Source of the DNA: Nannochloropsis oceanica
Taxonomy: Eukaryota; Sar; Eustigmatophyceae; Eustigmatales; Monodopsidaceae
Reading direction: 5' to 3'
Length of the DNA stretch: 64,000 bases
Assembly (NCBI GenBank): GCA_004519485.1
Contig: CP038130.1
Coordinates: forward strand, 558,001-622,000
Shown here: in pieces, positions 1-11,542 of the stretch
How positions within the stretch are numbered: position 1 is the first letter of the stretch
Layout of the letters: each line of letters begins with the position of its first letter
Program-made: the position numbers and the translations under genes
The notes under the pieces: model-generated
What the model saw: the letters and a program-made list of their open reading frames with translations, nothing else
Databases searched by the model: none
What the model was told of the DNA's origin: nothing

Positions 1-566
1 TGAGAAACATGTGTTTGGAGTGGAATGAAGAGGTATGAGACGGGTGCGGCTTGGGAGCTAGACGATGGCGCTCGCACTTCTTCCAATAAAGGCCTGCTTG
101 AGTCTGCCTCGTGCTCAGGTCATCTCGAACAAGCGCGTTCATTTTCTTTCTCAACCATCAACTCGACAATCAAACAGGACAAAAGACCATTGCCACAACT
201 ACAAGGACGGGCTTGAACTTCCAAAAAATATTTCAGTATGTTCTGCGGCAGAATTTCTGCCTCCGCCGGTCGCCTCCGCAGGCAGTCCCCAGAACATTCG
301 AAATCGGAAGGCCATGGGCAGCCGGGAGGTTGGGAATCTGATAACCTGCAAGTTAAAAACTCGGCCAGTTTCAGCCCGCGCCATTATAAACCCACCATTT
401 GCCGCATTCCTAAAGCAGCAGCAGCAGCGGCAGCAGATGCAGAGACAGCGTCGTCATCGGCATCAGCATGATAGAGGGTCTCTCGCTTTTCTCTTTCTTT
501 TGGACTCGAGACAAATACACCCCTGCCCGCCGACACCGTAACTCCCCCAACACCACACCACACAGT
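1..566. other. Upstream region without a supported gene
   Basis: This is the left edge of the window, upstream of the HIT gene. Open frames exist on both strands (for example 65-541 on the plus strand), but they overlap one another, are rich in low-complexity Gln/Arg and His/Arg, and match no family I recognise. A short run of CAG-type triplets lies near 415-445. The interval probably holds the HIT promoter and the end of a neighbouring gene outside the window. Confidence 0.4.
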
Positions 567-1001
567 ATGACAGACCCTAGTTGCGTCTTCTGTAACATCA
601 TCGCGGGCAATGCACCGGCGCACAAAGTGTACGAGGATGAGCACAATGTGGCCTTCCTAGACATCCACCCCCTCGCCGATTTCCACACGCTCTTGATTCC
701 AAAGCACCACGTCGCCCGTATGGAAGACATCGATGATGCCAGTGCTGCTGCCTTGGGAATCGCCGTCAAACGGCTCAGTCGGATTGTCCACCGATTGACC
801 GGGAACAGGGACTTCAATATTCTTCTTGCCAACGGGCAACAGGCTGGGCAAGAAGTGAGGCACTCGCATTACCATTTCATCCCGCGAGAAGGGCGACAAG
901 ACGGCCTAGGCTATCGGTGGAAAACCGGGCGACTACCATCGCAAGAGAGGATCAAAGACTTTTGCAGAAAAGCCTTGTCCTTTTTCGCTTATGCAGGATG
1001 A
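567..1001 (+). CDS. HIT-family (histidine triad) nucleotide hydrolase
   Basis: A 144-residue single-exon protein with the complete HIT fold. It opens with a CVFC zinc-type cysteine pair and the segment NIIAGNAPAHKVYEDE, followed by FLDIHPLADFHTLLIPK, as in HINT-type proteins. The catalytic triad motif is VRHSHYHFIPR (His-x-His-x-His). HIT proteins hydrolyse nucleoside phosphoramidates or dinucleoside polyphosphates; the exact substrate cannot be read here. The ATG at 567 was chosen because the family's N-terminal cysteine pair begins five residues later, whereas the open frame upstream (from 468) has no family similarity. No targeting signal is visible from this start. It converges on the OSGEP gene, with about 220 bp between the two stop codons. 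Confidence 0.9.
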   Translation: MTDPSCVFCNIIAGNAPAHKVYEDEHNVAFLDIHPLADFHTLLIPKHHVARMEDIDDASAAALGIAVKRLSRIVHRLTGNRDFNILLANGQQAGQEVRHSHYHFIPREGRQDGLGYRWKTGRLPSQERIKDFCRKALSFFAYAG

Positions 1002-1221
1002 GTAATTGTACATGGAGGGAGTTATACAAAGGGATGAGGATGGGAAAGAGCTGCGTGTTTACCCTCTTGGAATCGCGGGCATCGAGCACGATATCTACTC
1101 AGACATAAAGCACGTACCACGAAAAAAATAATAGTCAAAGAATAAACCAAATACTTGCCTTGTCCATGAAGTATCTTATCTATATTTGTACACTTAATCA
1201 CGCATGTCGTCAACCATTCCT

Positions 1222-2473
1222 TCAAGGGCGCCACAAAACTTCAACTGCATCCGTCCGGAATCGCTGGGTGCAGGCCGTGTCCGCCAACGTGTACATCGCC
1301 CCATACTGGTGAGCAAAAGCCCCTGCCTGCGCTATCATTCCCCCATTGTCAATACAATACCGATGGTCCATTGCACAAACCGATCCCCCTCTTTCCTTCG
1401 CCATTCCCTCCATCATTTCCTGCAAGCGTTTGTTACAACCCACACCCCCCACGATCAACACCTGCCGTTGCCCGCAGTGAGCCATGGCCCGCTCTGTGAT
1501 CTCAACAAGCATCGCAAATATAGTCTCCTGCAAGGAAAAGCAAAGGTCGGCTGCTGTTAAAGCCCCTGTCCTTAGCTGCGCCAAACCCTCTTTCTCAATA
1601 AAACTGAGCAAGCCCGCAAAAGAGACATCCATCCCTTTCACGACATAGGGGAGGGCCACGTATTCCTTGCCCTGCTTAGCCAGCTGCTCGATGTTATAGC
1701 CAGGAGAAGGGTCATTAGACAAATTCAAAAGTCGGGCGAAGCGATCCAAGCAATTACCGACGGCCATATCGATGGTCTCCCCGAAGATCCGATACCGACG
1801 CATGGAATAAGCAATCACCTGAGTGTTCCCCCCGCTCACATACAACACCACGGGGTCCGCAGCCTTAGTAGCCACTCGTCCCATCTCCACGTGAGCCACG
1901 CAATGATTCACTGGCACCAAAGGCTTTCCCCACAATTGTGCCAACGTTCGAGCGGCCACGGCGCAGGATCGAAGCGGTCCGCCCATGCCAGGCCCTTTTG
2001 TGAAACAGATGCACGTTATTTGACTTTCGGAAAGGCCAGCCTCGGTCAGCGCATGTCGAACCAAGGCTACTACGTGCTTTTGATGATGCCAGGCTGTGTC
2101 GCGTGGAAGAAATCCATGGCCTGGAGGTGGGATGTAGGTTTTGCGGGGGTTCGATAGAATCACGTACTCCTCCTCCTCCTCCTCCTCCTCACCCTCGTCG
2201 TCCTTCTCCTCTTTCTCATTTTGCTCGTCGTTGGTGGGTGACTCGGGTCCATTCCTCCTCTTCATTTTAGGTTGGTACCGTATTATACCCACGCCTACCT
2301 GAAAGTGTGGGGATGAAAGAGAGTACGAGAGTTTGGGTTATGTGCGTGAGGCGATACTCCCGCTCCCAAATCCTACATACCTTGTTTGCACTGCCCTCAA
2401 TGCCCAGGAAATACTGAGTTATTGCAAGGCTGCCGGTCGGAAGAGAGAGGTTGCCATCAATTCCCTGCAGCAT
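1222..2473 (-). CDS. OSGEP: tRNA N6-threonylcarbamoyladenosine synthase catalytic subunit (Kae1/OSGEP)
   Basis: Catalytic subunit of the cytosolic KEOPS complex, which transfers threonylcarbamoyl to A37 of ANN-decoding tRNAs. Two exons are read: 2381-2473 and 1222-2298, with an 82-bp GTATGT..TTTCAG intron. The join restores the invariant N-terminal string SANKVGVGII and gives 389 residues. The metal-binding HCVAH motif (about H163 and H167), the segment [21 protein letters not shown] and the late NGGMIAQAG motif are all present. An insert of about 38 residues, very rich in Glu/Asp/Lys, separates GVGIIR from [15 protein letters not shown], where family members usually have only a few residues; a GAG-type triplet run (plus strand 2168-2190) encodes part of it. 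The gene is head-to-head with DAD1. Confidence 0.93.
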
Positions 2474-2839
2474 TGTCGTGGCGTGGTCGATTTGCACCTG
2501 TATTGGTGGAGAGGTAGGGGTAATGTGTGGTGGGTAGGAAGAGGAGTGGGGAGGTTCTTGGTTGAATGATGCATTCCTTGCTCCGTTTGAAATCAGGGAA
2601 AGTTTTTGCCATGATCACCGGCACATGCAGGACTATGAGTGGGAGGACCATCGATGTCTCGAGCCTGTGCGTCGAATGTCGAGTTATTATGGCGTTGGGT
2701 GTTGCCAGGACAGCTGTTGCGAGCCTCATCGCCAACACCGCCGCAAGCCTTTCTTTCTTCACTCCGCGTGCCTCACACACCACACCCCAAACCACCGTAA
2801 CACTGCCACAGGAACCATAACAGCACCAGTATAACAAGC
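2474..2839. promoter_or_regulatory. Shared upstream region of OSGEP and DAD1
   Basis: This 366-bp interval lies between two divergently transcribed start codons and must hold both promoters. I see no convincing TATA box. Open frames here (for example 2562-2834) have no family similarity and run through both presumed 5' leaders. Confidence 0.5.
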
Positions 2840-3494
2840 ATGATATCTTCAATTACGGCCGTGGACGTCAAGGGCGTGGGCAAGAGCTTGATGGCCGAAT
2901 ACAAGAAGAGTGCCACGACCCAAACCAAAATTGTGGACCTTTTCCTGGCCTTCATTCTTGTGACGGGCATTCTCCAGTTCCTCTACTGTGTCATTGTAGG
3001 CTCCTTCCCATTTAATTCCTTTCTTTCTGGCTTTTTGAGCTGCGTCGGCATGTTCGCCTTGACAGGTACGTTTGTTGGAAGTCAAGAGATGGTGGTTGGA
3101 GAGGGCCTGGGAAGGGAGGGCGAGCGAGGCATGAGGGTAGAGAGGGGAAGGATTCAAGGGCATGTGTTCTGCCGCTAGTCTGCATATTCTTGCCTGCGCT
3201 TGCTACAACGCTTGCATGACCATCATGTGAGGTAGCGGGTGGGAAAGAGCAAGGAGAAGGATCAAGCTGTATCGGCGCTCTCTCATTATTCATCATTGCC
3301 AATTTTTATTTACGCATTTTTTTTCCTACGACACATACACTCATGTACACACTCGCACTGTCACGTTCTTCATGATGTACGTAGTGTCATTGCGGCTGCA
3401 GGTGAGCTCGGAGAAGGTGGTGGAGAAGGCCTTCGGGGAATACGCGTTTTGCTGCCTCTTGCTCTTCTTCGTCGTCTTCAACTTTATCGGGTAG
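2840..3494 (+). CDS. DAD1: Oligosaccharyltransferase subunit DAD1/OST2
   Basis: Small membrane subunit of the ER oligosaccharyltransferase that N-glycosylates nascent proteins. Two exons are read: 2840-3065 and 3385-3494, giving 111 residues against about 113 in animals. The first exon carries TGILQFLYCVIVGSFPFNSF and SGFLSCVGMFALT, the family's hallmark. The second begins in phase 1 after GTACGTAG and continues VSLRLQVSSEKVVEKAFGEY to the conserved end FFVVFNFIG. The 319-bp intron is long for this window. Three hydrophobic segments are visible. An alternative acceptor at 3178 was examined because it restores a VC dipeptide, but it runs into a stop. The gene converges on the acyltransferase gene. 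Confidence 0.94.
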
Positions 3495-3897
3495 ATTGTC
3501 GAATACGAAAACTGAAAGACGGGAGAGTGGAGGAGGGAACCCCTACCAGAAAGCATACAGAGGGATTTCTGATCAACACTTTAACGATCAACCACGGGGG
3601 GCGGTGAAAAAGAACAAAGAAGTGAAGTAGCAGCATAGTATGAGTCGCTTATCATTTTTTTCCTGTCTCACTACTCTTATCTTTCCTCACATTCGCTATG
3701 TGACGGGTTTTGAATTTCGTTAGTCTACAAATATGTATGTGTACGTCACAACGGACCATACCCTGCCTGCGCTGCGACCGCCCGCCTGGCAATCGCTATA
3801 ATGTACTCGCTGTACTGAAATCCCTGATCTCCTTACTGTCCAAGCGCATCCATACAAATCCCGTGCTAGATCTACCTTATCCTTTTTCTCCTTCTAT
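3495..3897. other. Convergent 3' region between DAD1 and the acyltransferase gene
   Basis: About 400 bp between two stop codons facing each other, with pyrimidine-rich and AT-rich stretches typical of untranslated 3' ends. I see no gene or structured RNA in it. Confidence 0.5.
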
Positions 3898-5235
3898 TCA
3901 CTCTTGCTTCGTTTGCCCTGCCTGCCCGCCCCACCACACAGCCAAATTCAATTCCAAGGTATCGAAGCCCTCCCACACCGAATTCACTGTCACGAACAAC
4001 AAAAAGACAACGATACTATACCCGCAAAACGCAACAGCAGGCAAGCAGCACGCTAACATCAGCACCAACGCCATGGCAATCCCCGTCCCCAAAAGCCCTT
4101 TGCCGTATGTCCAGTGAGCATTGTGTACATACACTGGCTCGTTGTAAGAAGAGGCGACGGAGGTGGAGGGGGAGGAGAAGGAAGGAAATCCTAAAGGTGC
4201 ACTGCTATTGGAGAAAGGTGAAGAGGAAGAGGATACGAGCAATGATGACGTTTGCTTGAGCCCACCACCTGAAGTGTCCGTGTTGTTGCTGTAGAAGGCT
4301 GTCAGCAATGCCTCTTTCCGATCAAAAGATTCGCGCAAAAATTGTTCCGCCCGGTCCGATGGGTTCTCTCGAAGTAAGGGAGTCGTCTTTATGTCCCATC
4401 GTTTCATATTTATGTGGACCTCGTGCGGTAGCCGGCCCTTGAGAAGAGAGAGCTCGGAAGGTCTTTCCCCTGGTGTGTAATCGACATAGCCGATAGTAAG
4501 ATCCACAACAGCATCCAAATGAGGACGCATGGCCGTCAAGCTAGCAATAAAGGCGCCTGAACGTGGGTGAAGCACGTTATGGTAAATGGGTAGGTTTTTG
4601 GCTAGAGCATAATCACGATCGCGTTTTTGGTTAGATTGGGAAAGGTCAGTTCCTTCTGGGAAGAGAATGAGGGAGTTTGGCACACCCAGCTCGCTTAAAT
4701 ACTGACAAATATGTTCAATACGGGTCAAATCCGCGTCGCGATTGTTGCTTCCTCGGTGGATGAAAGGAAACAAACATAAACTCATCCCCCAGCCCCACCA
4801 GGGGAAAGTGCGTAAAGACGACTTGAGAATGACTCGGTACGAGGAAAGCAGGTCGAAACGTGCAGCCCAGCACCATAGAAACATCCAATCAATTCTCGTC
4901 CTATGATTGCTGAGAATCAGCACACGATCACCGGGGAGTATCGAGTCGCCCGTAAGAATGAGCTTGACCCCACCCACATTTTCCAGGAGCCACCCTCCAA
5001 AGGACAGCCAAGTTTTGGCTACCAAGCCCTCCCAGCGCCGCAGCAACTTCCTCGATGTTGTACCTGGCACGGGCAGTAACGCCATCGCCACGGGCAGCAT
5101 GAAGAATTCGCAAAAGCAAAAGGCGCTCAGGAGAAGGGCGACGAGGATGGTCAGACCGACATGGTGGCGGTCGGGCGCACCAATAATGGTATCGGATACT
5201 CGGGCAGGGCCCCTGGCATCGGCTGGACCAGACAT
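3898..5235 (-). CDS. 1-acyl-glycerophosphate acyltransferase family protein (PlsC type, LCLAT1-like)
   Basis: A 445-residue integral membrane acyltransferase in one exon. Motif I is SNHRTRIDW (H111, D116), the catalytic NHxxxxD box, and motif III is LILFPEGTDLS (about 190-199). Such enzymes acylate lysophosphatidic acid or other lysophospholipids. The long region after the FPEGT box (RDYALAKNLPIYHNVLHPRS, then DLTIGYVDY) resembles the LCLAT1/AGPAT3-5 branch of eukaryotic enzymes more than the short plastid LPATs. A hydrophobic segment lies near residues 25-55, and one or two more near 388-425 after a Ser/Pro-rich linker. No plastid signal is evident, so an ER location is inferred. The ATG at 5235 is used because the codon at 5250 is GTG. 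It shares its upstream region with the UNC-45 gene. Confidence 0.88.
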   Translation of the reverse strand: MSGPADARGPARVSDTIIGAPDRHHVGLTILVALLLSAFCFCEFFMLPVAMALLPVPGTTSRKLLRRWEGLVAKTWLSFGGWLLENVGGVKLILTGDSILPGDRVLILSNHRTRIDWMFLWCWAARFDLLSSYRVILKSSLRTFPWWGWGMSLCLFPFIHRGSNNRDADLTRIEHICQYLSELGVPNSLILFPEGTDLSQSNQKRDRDYALAKNLPIYHNVLHPRSGAFIASLTAMRPHLDAVVDLTIGYVDYTPGERPSELSLLKGRLPHEVHINMKRWDIKTTPLLRENPSDRAEQFLRESFDRKEALLTAFYSNNTDTSGGGLKQTSSLLVSSSSSPFSNSSAPLGFPSFSSPSTSVASSYNEPVYVHNAHWTYGKGLLGTGIAMALVLMLACCLPAVAFCGYSIVVFLLFVTVNSVWEGFDTLELNLAVWWGGQAGQTKQE

Positions 5236-5498
5236 GCCCTTGATTATCACAAGGAAGAGCTGCTGAATGCTTTAAGCCTGAGTGAGTGTGTGCGTCGTGC
5301 GTGAGGCTTCAGAATCGCGTGCAGAAGCCATGAGACTTGAAGCGCGGCGTCGGCGTCATCATAATCGCCGACACCAGATTACGTGCTCTCATGCATTGCC
5401 ATATCGCTCCTATTCTCACATCCACAGAGAGGCGCGACACAAGAATAAGGAATACACTGTCAGTCCCTACCTCAACAAGAGCTGTTCTCCAAACTTAC

Positions 5499-8400
5499 AT
5501 GCAGAAGCGTATCCATCCTCCCCAGGATCCCTCCGCCGCCCAGCATATGGAGGTCCTCAAGCAACGCGGCAATGCTTTGTACGCTCAGAAGAAGTACGAC
5601 GAGGCCATTAAAGCGTACGATGAGGCCATAGCCAGCCTGTCGGTGGCTGCGGGGAGTTCTAGCTCTTCTGACGAAAAGGTGACAAGGGGGGTGGCATGAA
5701 AGAGCTGGGAGGTTTTTGAATGCGCAGTAACGCGGGCAGTGTTCCCTCGCGACGGCTGCCAAACAAGTGATCTGGAAGTTGGGTAGAAGTGGTTTGGTTT
5801 GCTAAGCTATGTCTTGGCAATAAGAGGGAATGTAACGCCTTGCATTCCCTCTATACTCAATCTTATACGCCAGGAAGTACATGAGAATGTCAAGGAGATC
5901 AGCAAGCTGCGCGGCACTCTCCTCGCGAATCGGGCAGCGTGCTATCTGCAGACAAAACGTTGGGAGGCATGTATTCTTGTAAGTTGGAGGAAGGCCATGC
6001 ATTTACTCGACCAAATACGTATATAATGTTTACCCTCCGCTATCACATGCACAGGACGCCTCGGAGGCTCTCGAGTCGGATCGACAACACGTCAAGGCCT
6101 TATACAGACGCGCACAGGTAGCTCTTCTGCAAAAATCCGTTTTTCACGCTAATCTAATGTTTTCAACAAGGTGCTGATTTATTGTTTTATTTTTGTTGCA
6201 CTCGCGCGTCGTCTTCACTTACAAGGCCTACGAAGCGCTTGGCACTTTTGAGAAGGCGTTCCAAGACTTGCGACTGGCGGTATGTCTATATAAAATGGGA
6301 AGGTGGCAAGATGGGTGACTTTATCATTTCATTCCTTTTCCTTGTATTTCTGATGTGCAAATCTCTCTGGGATGTATGGTGTATTTATTAATATATACAG
6401 GTTAATCTAGACCCAAACAGCCAAGAGCTCGTGCGAGCCACGCATCGACTACGAGAGGCGACGCAACAGCAGGAATCAAGGCGTCAATCCTCTCCCGTGG
6501 CGCAGCTATTGGCGCGCCTACGAAAGGGAAATTTTGAAAGTACAGGTACCATTAGCAGAGCTGATGCCTGGAAAGGCTTAATTGGCCTGACGAGCGAAGA
6601 TGGAGCGGCGGCATTGGATTTGTTGCGGCAGCAAGGAGGAGGGATTAGATTTGTGGAGGCGTGCATTCATAATACGGACCTTGAAAGTGAGGTGCGTTGA
6701 TTGGCTTCTTTACATTCGTTTTATGGACCAGCAGCCCTCCCGATCATTTTCTCAACACCCACATCTTGCTTCTCTTTATCGCAGCGTGTTCTAGCGCTGC
6801 GATTGCTGGCCGCCTCCTGTCAGCATGGTGTCTTTGTCAAGGAAGCATTTACCACGTCCTGCGATACAGACACGGCGGGAAACTACTTTTTGCAAAGCCT
6901 TGTTAACGTGCTGGGGGAGGGGAGTAAGGTGAGGACGGAGAAGGAGGAGAGAGCGGAGGAGGAGATCGCCTCTGTACTCGTCTTGAGTTTCATTCGCATG
7001 GTCAAGGAAGGCAAGGGTCATGTGCAGGTTTTGAAGCCCGCAATACAATGCTGGGTCGCGGCCTTATCACATCGACAGGTGAGAAAGTGTTGATGTTCCT
7101 CCACTTCTTTGCAGCACTTCTTTGAAGCAGAACGAGTTGAACAGTCCGCTACTTAGATCTAATTGGCCATTTCTTTTCTTCCCGCATTTACCAGGGCACC
7201 ATTCAAAAATTAGGTTTGGAGGCCTTGCTATGGTGGAGTGCGGAGTGCACGACTGCGAAGAACCCAGAATCTGCGAGTCTGCTTGTTGGGGCATGCCTAG
7301 CTCCTTTAGTGAGGTACGTGCGTACGTGGCTGTGTGCACGAAGAGGAGATGGGGGGGGGGGATGGGCGGGGTGAGAGCAGGTGGTCTGACTACTTTAATC
7401 TTCGGGTGATAGACATAATTTTATCTCAATATAATCATGAGCAGGCTTTTCGAAGATGCGCGAGAATCGTCCACATTTTCGATGCGCCTCAATGCCACGC
7501 ATCTCTTGGGACGGATTTTTGGTTGCCTTCTGGGTCAGGAGAAGGGGAAAGAGCGCGTCAAGACCCTTGCCACGGAGTTGCTCATGACGACCACCACGCT
7601 CAAAGTACTTGCAGAGAGAAAACTGGAGCTACGCATGTTATTGGTTTTAGCGCTTTTCAATGCAGACGCAAGTTTGGGGTGTTGGGTGTTGGCAGAAGAG
7701 GAGACTGATGCTGCTGTACGAAGGCTGCTGGCCTCTGGCGGGGCGGACCAACAAATTGTGGTGGCAGAGGTGTTCAATAGGGCATCGACGACGGAAACGG
7801 GCCGGGCGTGTCTTCGCCCCTATGTCTTAGATCACACTTTAGTCTGTCTCATGAAGACAAGCGGCGCTCCGTTCGAGGCCCGCGTGGCTGCTGCAGCTGC
7901 TTTTACGAAATTAGGTCTCGCTGCCAAGACCCTCCCTTCCACCTCGACCGAGCTAACGGACCTTTTAAACATTGCTAGTAGTGGGCTCGAGCAGGCAACT
8001 GCATGTCTCTCCTCTCCCTCGCCTTCATTTGACGGGACGCGCTTGAGGACAAGTGCGATAGAGGGAAGTGTCGTCGAAATACTCTCTTGTCTTGCCACAC
8101 GCACTACCCTGAAACGTGAACTCACCTTTGGTTCTAACCGCTGCAAGGCTTGCATTCGTCTTCTCCTAGCCTTTGTGCAGCAGCATATTGACGAAGGCAG
8201 CAGAACCAGTACTATCACCAGCACCACCAGCATCACCAAGACCACCATTAACAGCATCTGCAGTATCAGCAGTAGCAGCGGTGCATATGACAAAGTCTGG
8301 TATGGTGTTGCGTTTGTTTTAGCATCCCTGACGTTGAGTAATGACGAGCTGCGGAAAGAGGCTTTGCGGGAGAAGGGTATTGCGCCGGAGGAGTTCGAGC

Positions 8401-9765
8401 AGCTGCGGAAAATCCAGGAGATGCAACAACTGGTACGACAAGACTGGAATGTAGACAATCATGAGTTGTCTTCTTGTGCATTTTTTAAAGGAAATTTTAA
8501 CGAACTCTTCATACACACGCATGGACGTGCGCACGTACAGCAGGAAGGAAGTGAAGTGGACATCATTGAAGCCGCTGACCCGCCCGAGGACGTTGAATCT
8601 CGCGTGAAGGAGCTGGTCCGCCTCAACGCCATCCGTGCCCTCAGTCGGCTTCTCTCCTTCCAGGGGTTAAGTCCCTTAGCACAAGAACAAGCAGTGACGG
8701 CATTGGTGCAAATCGCAACGGTGCCTGAAGTGAGGGGACGTCTAATTCTGGAAGGAGGATACAATGCTTGCTTAAGCATTGCTAAAAAGGGCGCAAAGTC
8801 GATGGAAACCACACGGATAAAGTCGCTGCATGCCCTGGCTAAGGTAAATTACCTGAAAGTGGTCTCTTTTAGGGTCTCTTTTCATTCAAATCTTCCAACC
8901 TAAACCTTGTTAATCTTCCTTTTTCCCTGCCCCCATATTCCTCAGTGTCTAGTCACAACCAACCCCAAAATGCTCTCCGACAGGCAACGCCTGGCCCCCA
9001 TAGCTGGCTTGCTCTGGCTATGCCGCCATCCCATGGTAACTTATCTCCAGCAATTCGAGTCCCTCTTAGCTCTTACGAATCTTGCTTCCCATGAGGAAGA
9101 CTGTGTGGAAGCCATCCTCAGTAATCAGGGACTTAAATGCTTGCTCTCAATGCAATTCTCGGAGCATCTGCTGGTCAGACGAGCAGCCACCGAGGCCCTC
9201 TGCAACATGGTTTATCACCCACATGTGCTTGCAAGTCTTCGAAATCCTGATACACTCAAGCTTTGGCTGGCTCTGGCAGAAGATTACGAAGGGGACCTTC
9301 TCACCGCACGTGCTGCCGCCGGGGGGTTGGCAATAGCGTCAGGGGACGAAGGTAAGGAAAGAATGATGGTTTCCTCAATGGTCAGAGCAGGCTTCAAATT
9401 CGCTCACATAATCTAATACACAGAAATGGCCAGTGGCATTGTGGAAGTTCCAATAATGGGGTTGAGCGTATGGAGGACTTTACTGTCGAGTGGGGATAGC
9501 GACCTCATTCATCGCGCTGCTGTTGCTATACGTAAGTTTTTTCTCTTTCTCATCTCACCGGAGACTGCGCCTCTTGACTCATGCTTCGTCTTTTTCATCA
9601 TTCATAGGGAGTTTTGCTCGCTTCAAGAAGACGCAGCAAGCCTTGGTCCGTGAGGGATGGTTGCTGAGCGCTTTGGAGGAGGCGTCAGCGGGGGCCGGGA
9701 AACCAGAAAATTTACAACAATTAATGCAGGCCATCATCGCTGAGGTCGGCCAACTTTTAAAGTAA
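5499..9765 (+). CDS. UNC45: UNC-45-like myosin chaperone (TPR plus UCS/armadillo)
   Basis: Twelve exons are read: 5499-5678, 5874-5978, 6055-6117, 6226-6279, 6401-6691, 6785-7078, 7195-7313, 7445-8432, 8541-8843, 8946-9351, 9424-9531 and 9608-9765. They give an exact open frame of 1,022 residues. The N-terminus holds three TPR-type helix pairs (KQRGNALYAQKKYDEAIKAY, then LLANRAACYLQTKRW, then AYEALGTFEKAFQDLRLAV) with an Hsp90-binding layout. The remainder is a long armadillo-like helical array, with the UCS region from about residue 620 (RVKELVRLNAIRALSRL) to the end. UNC-45 proteins fold and stabilise myosin motors with Hsp90/Hsp70. The intron at 8433-8540 is inferred, because its 36 extra codons interrupt the helical array; it is stop-free. 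A Ser/Thr-rich stretch encoded near 8200-8280 is low complexity. Confidence 0.88.
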
Positions 9766-9851
9766 AGTAAAGCAAGGGGAATACTGCGAGTAATTTTTGA
9801 TATATTTCGGTAATTTTAATGACTCCTTGGAAAAGTGCTTCTACAGACCTC

Positions 9852-11075
9852 CTACCCCTTTTCCTCCCTTGCTTGCTCTTCTCCCTCCTCTCTCACCAAC
9901 CATTTCCCCTCCTCTTGCTGCCGCTCCACCTGCTGGCCCCCCATACCACCATCAGCCTCCGATGATGTCCTCAAGTTTAAACCTTTCCGTTGCGGTAAGA
10001 CCTTGGCAAAAGCAGCGCGCCAGTCGTTAGTGTGCTGGAACTCGAGCAAAATGTCAAAAACATGATTCACAGTCAACACCGGCGTGCTCCCTAGGGTCAC
10101 GTACTCCTGCAAAGGAAATCGAGCCGTGACAATGCCTTGCACCAGAGCCTTCTCATAGGTCACCCTCTTGAGCCGGTTCCGATCGACGATGCCGCCGATT
10201 ATGTAAACTGCGCCTCGGTCCCATTTAGTCAAGCTGTTTGGAGAGTCAGAAGTAAGATACACAAGCTTCTCCCGCTCGCCCGCGAAGGCCTCCACGTAGG
10301 GTCGTGGCTCCCGCACGAAACCGTGCCAGTTTTGTGTGCCTGCTAAGCCGGACAACCGTTTTTCCATAGAAGGCCCCAGCCTGTTTGCGTTTGAGTTGGG
10401 AGGATGGTGGGAAGGGTGAGAGTCGTGCTTTTAGAAAAATACGCTATATGATTTTCTTCTCCACTGGAAACGTGCTGCAACACGATGAATCTTATGGTTT
10501 ACTCACTCCGTTAGATAAATGGTACAAGGAGACGGTGCGCGCTTGTTCGATGCGTAGACATACATCACTTGTTGCCCTAAAGATTTGAGCTCCTTCTCGG
10601 TCATTTGATCGTCGAACCCACAGTCAACCACTACTCTAGCGCCCTCTGCACACCGACGCACAAAATCCTCCTGTGCCTCACGTCTCTGAATTAAACGGTG
10701 CTCTCGTCGCTCTTGTTGCAGAACAGGATCGATTTCTTTATCTTTTTGGCCTGAAACTACACCATCCTTCTGCTGCTGCCGTTTAGCCTCCTCACGTGCC
10801 GCCTTCTTGGCCTCCTTTTTGGCAGCTTTTTTCACCTTCCACATTTCCTGCCGCCTCAAATGCTTGGCTACTCTCTTAGATACGCCCTGCATCCTTGTTT
10901 TGGACGGTCTGACAACGTAAGAGTCATCATCGTTGCCTCTTTTCCGAGGGTTGAGAGGGTGGGGAGGTTGATGAGGAGCCGAGGCTGCCTCACACACACA
11001 TGAGGGCTCACCCACCTCAGACTTGTCCGTGGTTATTGGGCCACCAGCAGGCACAGGTGGCTTCTCCTGCTCCAT
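9852..11075 (-). CDS. TRM10: tRNA (guanine-9-N1) methyltransferase TRM10 family
   Basis: SPOUT-class methyltransferase that methylates N1 of purine 9 in tRNA. Two exons are read: 10507-11075 and 9852-10380, with a 126-bp intron, giving 365 residues. The N-terminal third is basic and lysine/arginine-rich (HLRRQEMWKVKKAAKKEAKK), as in TRM10 proteins. The SPOUT core starts with VVVDCGFDDQMTEKELKSL, then QVMYVYASNKR. The cofactor knot contains LVYLTSDSPN and the diagnostic YIIGGIVDRNR, and VNHVFDILLEF follows near the end. The splice restores IYLTE-LGPSMEKRL in frame. The C-terminus is a Glu/Gly-rich tail. Its stop lies only 86 bp from that of UNC45 on the other strand. I see no mitochondrial signal, so a cytosolic or nuclear form is inferred. 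Confidence 0.93.
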
Positions 11076-11542
11076 CCTTCCGTGAATTGGAACCTGTGTA
11101 GGATTTCGTGTTGTGAGGTATGGAGTACAGTAGAGGAGGAGAAGCAGCTGTGGCAGCTTGCATCATAATCGTCACAAGAAGCACATGTCTTGTACCAATG
11201 CTATAATATCCTTTTGCTGAAGCTTAACTCAATCCTGCTGTGGTCCATGTAGGCTTACAGCGCAAACGCACTCATTTTGCTCATTGTCGTCCCCCCTGGC
11301 CCCCACCCCCAAGGCAGACCAAGAAGCACGCAGGTGTACCTTCGACTAGACGAGGGGCGAACCGACATCCTGGAAGTTTTAAGACGTAACAGCAGCACAC
11401 AGGTAAGGTAGAAAGGATCATCACCATTTCTATATTTCCTTCGGATGCCTATCCTTCTCGTTCCTCTCCGGGAGGACTGCAACTGGGAAGCTAACTGCAT
11501 CTAAACCCCCCTTCAACTCCCACTCAACAGCACCTGTCGGCT
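11076..11542. promoter_or_regulatory. Shared upstream region of TRM10 and the plastid membrane protein gene
   Basis: A 467-bp divergent intergenic region. It holds a C-rich run near 11288-11312 and no supported coding region; a reverse-strand frame at 11255-11500 has no family similarity. Confidence 0.45.

Noticed and set aside
65-541. 158-codon plus-strand frame upstream of the HIT gene
   Set aside because: Low-complexity Gln/Arg/His C-terminus and no recognisable domain; overlapping frames on both strands are equally open.
3066-3240. Middle exon of DAD1 starting at 3179 with VC
   Set aside because: It restores a VC dipeptide but reads into a stop after 13 codons. The acceptor at 3384 gives VSLRLQ and an uninterrupted family-length protein.
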